From positions 1-24,741 of the IMG/VR virus record IMGVR_UViG_3300042398_000128: a stretch of DNA of 24,741 nt; one strand, given 5' to 3'. Positions 6,857 through 12,732 of this stretch are shown here, one piece after another; positions within the stretch are counted from its first letter, which is position 1; each line of letters starts with the position of its first letter. The notes under the pieces were generated by a model. That model ran no database searches. It was not told where the DNA came from and saw only the letters and a program-made list of their open reading frames with translations. The position numbers and the translations under genes were made by a program. The DNA comes from a virus.

Positions 6857-7125
6857 CTAAAAATGTAGAAAAAGATACAATAGACAACCTGAGCAGGATT
6901 ATGGCAGAAGAAATTGATTGGGAACTTATGGTAGATATGATGATAGCAGTGGGCTGGATTAAAGTATCTATACCTAATTCATGGTCAGATATGACATCAT
7001 CGTTCTCACGTGAAATTAAAGAATGGTGTAGGGATAATGTCAAAGGTCACTATAATAATAGAGGTCGAATGTGGGTGTTTGAAAAGGCAGAAGATGCTGA
7101 ATGGTTTATGTTGAGGTGGCTATGA
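6853..7125 (+). CDS. Small LRW-family protein
   Basis: A 90-residue protein starting in an ATGA overlap. The N-terminal half is helical and acidic (I-D-N-L-S-R-I-M-A-E-E-I-D-W-E-L). The C-terminal half carries the complete signature: E-W-C-R-D-N-V near residue 57, and the ending W-V-F-E-K-A-E-D-A-E-W-F-M-L-R-W-L. The final codons TTG AGG TGG CTA TGA again make GAGGTGG plus ATGA for the next gene. Confidence 0.73.
   Translation: MTKNVEKDTIDNLSRIMAEEIDWELMVDMMIAVGWIKVSIPNSWSDMTSSFSREIKEWCRDNVKGHYNNRGRMWVFEKAEDAEWFMLRWL
7113..7119 (+). promoter_or_regulatory. Ribosome binding site inside the L-R-W codons (second case)
   Basis: GAGGTGG lies two bases before ATG 7122, the same spacing and reading phase as at 6176. 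It supports 7122 rather than the in-frame ATG at 7101, which lies inside the previous gene and has no ribosome binding site. Confidence 0.75.
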
Positions 7126-7475
7126 GTTTTAAAGTAAAAAAGTTTAATGTACAAGGTGTTACCTATATGGTAGACTGGCCACAAACATCAGAAATGAATA
7201 AACATATTAAGAAAACAGACTTGTTTGAGATTATGTTTAGAACCGTTCGCAGTGACCATGCTGGTCTTGCAATCAAACTCAATAACAATGAATATGATAT
7301 AATGTGGGTCAACAGTGATGTGTGGTTTAATAAAAAGAACTATACAGAATATGTGCGAGACATGTATGAGATTGTTGGGTTAGCGTTTAAAAATGAAACA
7401 GAAGCAAACTGTTGTGCTGAAATCATGAACAAGAATCTAATGTGGAGAATACTAGATGGCAATTACACCGTTTGA
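7122..7475 (+). CDS. LRW-cluster protein, distant member
   Basis: A 117-residue protein starting at ATG 7122 (ATGA overlap, GAGGTGG ribosome binding site). Residues about 82-105 read I-V-G-L-A-F-K-N-E-T-E-A-N-C-C-A-E-I-M, which is the family F-K-N-E-x-x-A core followed by a different tail ending M-W-R-I-L. The N-terminal part (V-T-Y-M-V-D-W ... A-G-L-A-I-K-L) appears beta-rich. Membership in the family is weaker than for its neighbours. It overlaps the next gene by 20 bases. Confidence 0.65.
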   Translation: MSFKVKKFNVQGVTYMVDWPQTSEMNKHIKKTDLFEIMFRTVRSDHAGLAIKLNNNEYDIMWVNSDVWFNKKNYTEYVRDMYEIVGLAFKNETEANCCAEIMNKNLMWRILDGNYTV

Positions 7476-7704
7476 TACATTATCACCCTACATAGAAATT
7501 GTTGAATATGAGTGTGTAAACACATGTGACTCCGGTAAAGTTATTTTTCGTTGTAAAGATAATCCATTGGAAGTCATTAAGTGGTGTCGCAAAAACTTTG
7601 GCAACAGAGGTGATGGTTGGGACTTTTCAGGGTCTGCTAAGACTGTAGATATTACGATATGGTCTAGTAAACTGATAACTATGTATGAATTATGGCAGAA
7701 CTAA
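7456..7704 (+). CDS. Small LRW-cluster protein, distant member
   Basis: An 82-residue protein with a GGAG ribosome binding site upstream of ATG 7456. It has I-K-W-C-R-K-N-F-G-N near residue 43, the W-C helix of the family, but the ending (T-I-W-S-S-K-L-I-T-M-Y-E-L-W-Q-N) keeps only the final L-W. It closes the cluster; the next gene starts one base after its stop and is unrelated. Confidence 0.65.
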   Translation: MAITPFDTLSPYIEIVEYECVNTCDSGKVIFRCKDNPLEVIKWCRKNFGNRGDGWDFSGSAKTVDITIWSSKLITMYELWQN

Positions 7705-7705
7705 T

Positions 7706-8401
7706 ATGAATGAATTGATTGATGGCAAGGGTTACGTTGTAGCTGAACGCTACATACCAGAGAAACTAATAGATGCAGTACATAACAAACTGCACACATT
7801 ATATCCAGTGAGAGCTAGTAGTACTAATAAGCAATACGCAGAGGGTGAGAAGATAAAAGACTTGCCTGACATTAACGTTTGGTGGAGTCAGATGGTAATG
7901 GACTGGCCCGAAGTTATAGAGATAGAATCTATGGTCAACGAACTAGTGAAGCCATATCTACCTACATTAGAATGGTATGCTAGTGATATTGTAGTAATTG
8001 AGGGTAACAGCACATGGATTAATCCGCACGTAGACACCCCGCATCGATTTAAGAAATACAACTACGATAAGCGACTGTTAGGCGTACAATCAATTGTTTC
8101 ATTATTTGACTTAGACAAGACTAGAGGAGTTACTGGAGTAGTTCCTGGAAGTCAAAAACAAGATCACAATATAAACTTATGTTATCAGGGCTTCTACAAT
8201 TCTCACTTCAATAAAAATTGTGTGCAACCTAACTTACCCAAAGGAAGTGTTTTATTATATAATTGTAGAGTATTGCATAGCAGTATGCCCAATACACAGG
8301 ATACACTTCGCCAGGCTCTATTGATTAATTACCTAGATAGTAGTATAATCAGTGATATCCGATCTACGGATAACATATGGAATAATGATAATGGCAAATG
8401 A
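7706..8401 (+). CDS. PhyH-type Fe(II)/2-oxoglutarate dioxygenase
   Basis: A 231-residue enzyme (start ATG 7706; an ATG at 7685 would lie inside the previous gene). The iron-binding triad is visible as H108-V-D110 in N-P-H-V-D and H191 in V-L-H-S-S-M-P-N. R202 in L-R-Q-A-L-L-I-N-Y is placed to bind 2-oxoglutarate. V-V-P-G-S-Q is the typical PhyH loop. Such enzymes hydroxylate small molecules, sugars, nucleobases or peptides and are frequent in T4-like phages of aquatic hosts; the substrate cannot be read here. Being next to an epimerase and a nucleotidyltransferase suggests a sugar or surface-modification role, but this is inference. Confidence 0.85.
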   Translation: MNELIDGKGYVVAERYIPEKLIDAVHNKLHTLYPVRASSTNKQYAEGEKIKDLPDINVWWSQMVMDWPEVIEIESMVNELVKPYLPTLEWYASDIVVIEGNSTWINPHVDTPHRFKKYNYDKRLLGVQSIVSLFDLDKTRGVTGVVPGSQKQDHNINLCYQGFYNSHFNKNCVQPNLPKGSVLLYNCRVLHSSMPNTQDTLRQALLINYLDSSIISDIRSTDNIWNNDNGK

Positions 8402-8948
8402 TGTAATGATCGACCTTGAGACACTGAATACAGCACCTGATTGTGTTGTATTGTCTATTGGTGCGGTAAGGTTCGATCCTAGGGGCAATGGCGTAGTAGA
8501 ACGATTAGAACTCAAGCCTACAATAGAAGATCAAACAGAAATATATAATAGGAGTATCAATGACGATACAATCAGATGGTGGGGACAACAAAATCCAGCG
8601 GCTCTTGAAGAAGCATTTAGTGAAGATGGACGTATCCCTTTTGCTGAGTGTATGGAGACCCTTTATAAGTTTTGTTGGAATCGCCGTGCTGTCTGGAGTA
8701 ATGGCGCTCCATTTGACCTTGTCGTCATGGAGCATGCCTGGAGACAAGTTAGTGACAAGCCAAATCCCATCCCTTGGCCCTTCTACACAATGCGAGATAC
8801 TCGAACATTGTACGAAATCGCAGGAGTAAGTCTTAAAGACGGTGGACATTCTACAAGTCATAAAGCGGTAGAAGATGCTGAACGACAATCTATTGTCGTG
8901 CAAAAGGCATATATGAAATTAATGAAAGCAGGGTTAGCTATAAAATGA
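8391..8948 (+). CDS. DEDDh 3'-5' exonuclease (DnaQ/RNase T-like)
   Basis: A 185-residue protein starting at ATG 8391 (11-base overlap with the dioxygenase gene). D8-L-E10 in M-I-D-L-E-T is motif I, D109 in N-G-A-P-F-D-L is motif II, and H157 with D162 in H-K-A-V-E-D-A form motif III, the full DEDDh set. R-W-W-G-Q-Q after the first motif and T-R-T-L-Y-E-I-A fit the Rv2179c/exodeoxyribonuclease VIII-like phage branch. It likely removes nucleotides from 3' ends of DNA or RNA. It shares ATGA with the next gene. Confidence 0.88.
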   Translation: MANDVMIDLETLNTAPDCVVLSIGAVRFDPRGNGVVERLELKPTIEDQTEIYNRSINDDTIRWWGQQNPAALEEAFSEDGRIPFAECMETLYKFCWNRRAVWSNGAPFDLVVMEHAWRQVSDKPNPIPWPFYTMRDTRTLYEIAGVSLKDGGHSTSHKAVEDAERQSIVVQKAYMKLMKAGLAIK

Positions 8949-9406
8949 AAACATACGGTGACGAATTACCAGGCGTACGCATAGTACATAGAGCACAGCA
9001 CGTTGATAACAGAGGTTATTTCAGCGAGACTTGGAAGATGACTGATGATGGTATGCGTGGTACATATCGTCAGTTGAACACAGCAGTATCAACACAATAT
9101 GTTGTCAGGGGTATGCATAGACAAGATCAGTATAAGCTGGTCATGCCTGCATATGGTAGAATATTTGATGTAGCAGTAGAACCAAAGACTGGTAAGTGGT
9201 TTGGTGTTGAACTAGATAGCACATTAGGCTTGTTGATTCCACCTCAATATGCACATGGATACATGGCATTGACAGACAATGCAATTGTACAATATATTGT
9301 AGACATGCCTTATAACAAAGAGATTGAAGAAAACTTCAAATGGAATGGATATACCATACAATGGCCTAATGCCATTGAGCCAATACTTTCGGAGAAAGAC
9401 AAATGA
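8945..9406 (+). CDS. RmlC-like dTDP-sugar 3,5-epimerase (compact)
   Basis: A 153-residue cupin, shorter than the usual 180 or so. R-G-Y-F-S-E-T-W (23-30), Q-L-N-T-A-V-S (43-49), R-G-M-H58-R-Q, G-R-I-F-D-V-A-V (71-78), P-P-Q-Y-A-H104-G-Y and the final L-S-E-K-D152 reproduce the conserved RmlC blocks. H58 and D152 match the catalytic dyad positions. RmlC epimerises dTDP-4-keto-6-deoxyglucose on the way to dTDP-rhamnose; RmlA, B and D are absent, so the phage would rely on a host intermediate or act on a related sugar nucleotide. ATGA overlaps at both ends tie it to its neighbours. Confidence 0.85.
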   Translation: MKTYGDELPGVRIVHRAQHVDNRGYFSETWKMTDDGMRGTYRQLNTAVSTQYVVRGMHRQDQYKLVMPAYGRIFDVAVEPKTGKWFGVELDSTLGLLIPPQYAHGYMALTDNAIVQYIVDMPYNKEIEENFKWNGYTIQWPNAIEPILSEKDK

Positions 9407-9888
9407 AGATAGGATTTAACTGTAGCAGTTTTGACTTGCTACATGCAGGGCATGTAACCATGCTAAAGATGGAAAAGCAATTGTGTGACTACTTAATTGT
9501 TGCGTTACAAATTGACCCTACGATTGACAGACCCGGCGTAAAGAACAAACCTATTCAAAGTGCATATGAACGTTATGTGCAATTGCAGGCTTGCAAGTAT
9601 GTAGATGAAATTCTTATCTACGAAACTGAATATGACCTGCTTCAACTGCTAATGACACAGAAGATTGACATTCGATTCCTAAGCGATGAATACTTGAATA
9701 GAGACTTCACTGGTAAACAATGGTGTATGAACAATGGAGTTGAATTGTATTATCATAAGCGCAATCATGATTATAGTTCAAGTGAACTCAGAGCCAGAAC
9801 TGCTAGACTTGAACGACTAAAGGGTGTAGAATCAATTGATGAGGAACCCCCACAGTACTCACCTGATCTAGTAAAGAAGCATTCATGA
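9403..9888 (+). CDS. Cytidylyltransferase-like nucleotidyltransferase (TagD/RfaE type)
   Basis: A 161-residue protein. F-D-L-L-H14-A-G-H17 is the HxGH nucleotide-binding signature and Y-S-S-S-E-L-R (124-130) is the second conserved block of this superfamily. A-Y-E-R-Y-V-Q-L-Q-A-C-K-Y-V-D-E-I lies between them, as in glycerol-3-phosphate cytidylyltransferase. The enzyme would link a CMP or AMP to a phosphorylated polyol or sugar. Residues 140-161 form an acidic, proline-containing tail not needed for catalysis. With the RmlC-like gene it makes a small activated-sugar module. GGAG upstream and an ATGA overlap mark the start. Confidence 0.87.
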   Translation: MKIGFNCSSFDLLHAGHVTMLKMEKQLCDYLIVALQIDPTIDRPGVKNKPIQSAYERYVQLQACKYVDEILIYETEYDLLQLLMTQKIDIRFLSDEYLNRDFTGKQWCMNNGVELYYHKRNHDYSSSELRARTARLERLKGVESIDEEPPQYSPDLVKKHS

Positions 9889-10466
9889 AATTCAACAGTG
9901 ACATTGACATTGACTTTGGAGATAGAGATAAGATTCTATCTCTGATTGACCACATTCCTGCGGCAATGCGTAAGATTAATCCCATGCGTAAACATGCCAC
10001 TGGTGTTCATGTCACTGATGTTCCCTATGATCCTGTCAATGATATGGCAAGTATTGACTACAGTGAAGCAGAAAAGCGCGGATACTTGAAACTAGACTTG
10101 TTGAATGTACACATATACAATCAAATTCGTGATGAACGTCATTTGATTGAACTTATGCGAGAACCCAATTGGGATCATCTAAAGAACAAAGATTTTGTTG
10201 AGAAGTTGATTCACTTGAATAATCAATATAGCACATTAAGAAGTATGCCAGAATCAGTGAATAGTATTCCTAGACTTGCTATGTTTTTAGCTATCATTCG
10301 TCCGGGAAAGAAGCACTTAATTAGTAAGACTTGGAAAGAAGTAGCAAAAACAGTATGGGACAAAGATCATACAGGATACACATTCAAAAAGAGTCACGCA
10401 ATTGCATACTCACATTTAGTAGTAATTCACATGAATCTGTTGGAAGAGACTACGGTAATCGTTTGA
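9885..10466 (+). CDS. Miniature protein matching the catalytic skeleton of DNA polymerase III alpha (DnaE)
   Basis: A 193-residue protein in an ATGA overlap with the nucleotidyltransferase. Five blocks occur in the same order as in the DnaE polymerase domain: S-D6-I-D8-I-D10-F (P-D-F-D-V-D-F, the catalytic Asp pair), K-H-A-T-G-V-H-V (K-H-A-G-G-V-V-I), G-Y-L-K-L-D71-L-L-N-V (G-L-V-K-F-D-F-L-G-L, third catalytic Asp), F-L-A-I-I-R-P-G (V-A-L-F-R-P-G) and G-Y-T-F-K-K-S-H-A-I-A-Y-S (G-Y-G-F-N-K-S-H-S-A-A-Y-A). All three catalytic aspartates appear kept. Segments between blocks are greatly shortened, and the PHP, beta-binding and OB domains are missing. Real DnaE is over 1,000 residues. Whether it polymerises, binds nucleotide only, or acts as a decoy is unknown. 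Confidence 0.8.
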   Translation: MKFNSDIDIDFGDRDKILSLIDHIPAAMRKINPMRKHATGVHVTDVPYDPVNDMASIDYSEAEKRGYLKLDLLNVHIYNQIRDERHLIELMREPNWDHLKNKDFVEKLIHLNNQYSTLRSMPESVNSIPRLAMFLAIIRPGKKHLISKTWKEVAKTVWDKDHTGYTFKKSHAIAYSHLVVIHMNLLEETTVIV

Positions 10467-10830
10467 CAAGTGTGATACTGCGTCTTTTTGACCTGCGCTT
10501 ATGAAGTTCATTCATACTAGTAATAGGACCATGTAAAACTGTCAGATTTTTGTTCGTGAATGTTCTGAGAAAGGGCTTAAACATAGTCCAATCATCTTTC
10601 AAAAACAGGTTAATGGGAATCAATCTATTTGATTCCCACCACCATACGTCCCCTAATTCTAAAAACTTAGCTTTTGCGACGGGTTCCATTATCGCTCCGT
10701 AATCATAGATAGTGGTTACGGAATCATCCCTATTCTGGATTATTCCTACGTAGTCTTGATTAGCGTAAGAACAAACCGTTATGAAAGGATGATTCTCGCT
10801 AAGTTTTTTAAAAAACTCATTTTGTGCCAT
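10450..10830 (-). CDS. Minus-strand phage protein of unknown function
   Basis: A 126-residue protein, the only convincing minus-strand gene in the window. The middle has G-D-V-W-W-W-E-S-N-R-L-I-P-I-N-L-F-L, a striking aromatic block, and the C-terminus is very basic (K-R-R-S-K-R-R-S-I-T-L-V-K-R). I recall similar W-W-W-E-S-N-R proteins in T4-like phages of cyanobacteria, with no assigned role. Its 3' end overlaps the end of the mini-DnaE gene by 17 bases tail to tail. Upstream, a CTAAATA motif on the minus strand (10889-10895) is a candidate late promoter. No clear Shine-Dalgarno precedes its ATG. Confidence 0.75.
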   Translation of the reverse strand: MAQNEFFKKLSENHPFITVCSYANQDYVGIIQNRDDSVTTIYDYGAIMEPVAKAKFLELGDVWWWESNRLIPINLFLKDDWTMFKPFLRTFTNKNLTVLHGPITSMNELHKRRSKRRSITLVKRLP

Positions 10831-10888
10831 GCATGTATAAATTCACGATAACTTTATTTAATCTGGTTAACCAAAGTTAATATTTTAA

Positions 10889-10905
10889 TATTTAGGAGCT
10901 AAATA
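10889..10905. promoter_or_regulatory. Divergent late promoter pair, TATTTAG-GAG-CTAAATA
   Basis: A perfect 7-bp inverted repeat with a 3-base centre. Each arm reads CTAAATA outwards, a close variant of the T4 late promoter box TATAAATA. The + arm (10899-10905) faces the structural gene at 11002; the - arm faces the gene ending at 10450. The 171-base gap 10831-11001 holds this pair, a GGTTAACC palindrome at 10865-10872 and the leader of the structural gene; I see no small gene in it. Confidence 0.6.
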
Positions 10906-11001
10906 CACTAAAGGACTACGTCTGTGTACTCAACACCAGTTTTTATCTATACGCAACGACAGATCGTTGTACTGCTTTTCGGTAACTCAGCGAGGAGATA
11001 T

Positions 11002-11703
11002 ATGCCAGTTTATGCCAAGCCACTAACATTACACAAAGGGGTTGATAACCAGATTCAATTCCAATTCTTGAACCAAGAACAAAAGCCAGTCGATATCACG
11101 GGCAAAGAGATATCATGCAGAATTATCAATTACGATGGTTCAGAAGTTTTATTACGCAAAGCACTAACACCTACACTGGCACTTAACGGCTTAGCGGTAT
11201 TGACACTAAATGCATCAGACATTGAAGACATTCCTGCACAACAAGCACACTATTCATTAGAAATTCCAGTAGGACAATTTGGATTCCCAGTATTCGTAGA
11301 TCAAAACGCGGGCGCCCGTGGTGATATGAACATAGTTAATTCAGTACTTCCAGCATTCATACCTTCAGCAAACGTAACCATCCCCACAGGGCAACCGTTT
11401 CCCAATATTGATTCTAATAATAGCATAGCAAACGTTTTACCAAATGCAAACATATATTACAGTAGCGTAATCAACACTGAGAACAATCCTGTATTGACAT
11501 TGCAAACATCATTCTATCAGTACAATGGTGACGTAACGGTAGAAGGTTCCTCGATTGTTGATAACGATTGGTATCCAATCACAACTGCGGCGTACTCAAA
11601 CAACAGTACTACTCAGGGTTATGTCGTTCAGGGCTATCACCCTTATATCCGTATGGCATTCACTAGCAATACGGGCGCAATCACCAATATCTTATCCAGA
11701 TAA
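11002..11703 (+). CDS. Phage structural (tail/baseplate-like) protein
   Basis: A 233-residue protein. The ATG at 11002 has a clear AGGAG four bases before it; a GTG at 10924 in the same frame is rejected for lack of a ribosome binding site. Residues about 5-90 (L-T-L-H-K-G-V-D-N-Q-I-Q-F-Q-F ... K-P-V-D-I-T-G) look like the beta-sandwich N-domain of baseplate upper proteins. The rest is rich in N, S, T and beta strands, ending R-M-A-F-T-S-N-T-G-A-I-T-N-I-L-S-R. No enzyme motif is present. It has its own late-type promoter about 100 bases upstream and is followed by the primase promoter. Confidence 0.72.
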   Translation: MPVYAKPLTLHKGVDNQIQFQFLNQEQKPVDITGKEISCRIINYDGSEVLLRKALTPTLALNGLAVLTLNASDIEDIPAQQAHYSLEIPVGQFGFPVFVDQNAGARGDMNIVNSVLPAFIPSANVTIPTGQPFPNIDSNNSIANVLPNANIYYSSVINTENNPVLTLQTSFYQYNGDVTVEGSSIVDNDWYPITTAAYSNNSTTQGYVVQGYHPYIRMAFTSNTGAITNILSR

Positions 11704-11716
11704 AATACCAAGACTA

Positions 11717-11745
11717 TTGCTTATTGATACATACTATGCTAAAAT
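11717..11745 (+). promoter_or_regulatory. Sigma70-like promoter for the primase-helicase pair
   Basis: TTGCTT (11717-11722), a 17-base spacer and TAAAAT (11740-11745), with TG at 11737-11738 as an extended -10. The expected start, 7 bases past the -10, is 11752, the A of the primase ATG. This is the same geometry as the promoter at 397. Confidence 0.6.
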
Positions 11746-11754
11746 CGTAGTATG
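11730..11754. repeat. Inverted repeat across the primase promoter and start codon
   Basis: CATACTA (11730-11736) and TAGTATG (11748-11754) are perfect 7-bp arms with an 11-base loop holding the -10 box. The right arm contains the ATG. It could be an operator; if transcription starts at the ATG, the arms cannot pair in the mRNA. Confidence 0.5.
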
Positions 11755-12732
11755 TTTGATATCCTAACCATCGTACCGGGCAGAAAGAAACTGTCTCATA
11801 GTGGATGGCACAGTTTTAATGCAATATGTTGTAATCATCGAGGTCACAAGGCTGATAAGCGTGGCCGCGGTGGCATTTGTTTGGATGGTGACAACTGGTC
11901 TATGCACTGCTTTAACTGTGGGTTCAAGTGTGGTTTCACGTTAGGTAAGAGTCTATCAAAGAACACTAAGCAGTTTCTTATTTGGTGTGGTGTTGACGAG
12001 CAACAAATACAGAAGTGGAGCTTAGAGAGTCTACAACACAAAGACCTATTAAGTTACGTTAACGTCAAAAAGCAAAAGTCAAAAGTAAAATTCAAAGAAC
12101 ATTTGTTGCCTGAAGAAGCAGAACTCATTGACGTAAACAACCCACTACACAAAGTATATGTAGACTATCTACGGAACAGGTCTATAAGTATTACTGATTA
12201 TCCCTTTATGATTACCCCAGATGAGTTGGGTAGAATGGGTAATCGTGTTATAATACCTTATACATATCATAATAAGATTGTAGGTCATACAAGCAGATTT
12301 TTAGACAACAAGATTCCCAAGTACATCAATGAACAGCAGCCGGGCTATGTATTCGGTATTGACTTTCAGAAGCCTGAGTGGGAAGTATGTATTCTTGTTG
12401 AAGGTATCTTTGACGCATTGAGTTTGAATGCTTGTGCATTGACTCATAATACTATAAGCGAAGAACAAGCTAACGTATTGGCGCAGTTAAACAGAAAGAT
12501 TATCTTTGTACCAGATCGTGATAAGACAGGTCTTGAGACATGTGATAGAGCATTAGAGCTAGGGTATAGTGTAAGCATACCTGATTGGGATAATGACGTA
12601 AAAGACGTAAACGATGCGGTTGTAAAGTATGGTAAATTGATGACATTGATTAGCATACTTCAGTCAGCAACTACAAGTAAAATTAAAATAGAATTACAGA
12701 GGAAGAAAATTGGCAAACAAAACAGATTCTAA
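11752..12732 (+). CDS. DNA primase (gp61-like)
   Basis: A 326-residue primase. A zinc-binding head contains C26, C27, H29, H32, C53, C56 and C60 (C-C-N-H-R-G-H and C-F-N-C-G-F-K-C). The TOPRIM fold shows L-V-E217-G-I-F-D221-A-L and V-P-D255-R-D257-K-T-G, the metal-binding residues. T4 gp61 (342 residues) makes RNA primers for Okazaki fragments together with gp41; here the helicase gene follows with a 23-base overlap, so the primosome is co-expressed. No Shine-Dalgarno lies before the ATG, and the promoter position implies a leaderless message. Confidence 0.92.
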   Translation: MFDILTIVPGRKKLSHSGWHSFNAICCNHRGHKADKRGRGGICLDGDNWSMHCFNCGFKCGFTLGKSLSKNTKQFLIWCGVDEQQIQKWSLESLQHKDLLSYVNVKKQKSKVKFKEHLLPEEAELIDVNNPLHKVYVDYLRNRSISITDYPFMITPDELGRMGNRVIIPYTYHNKIVGHTSRFLDNKIPKYINEQQPGYVFGIDFQKPEWEVCILVEGIFDALSLNACALTHNTISEEQANVLAQLNRKIIFVPDRDKTGLETCDRALELGYSVSIPDWDNDVKDVNDAVVKYGKLMTLISILQSATTSKIKIELQRKKIGKQNRF

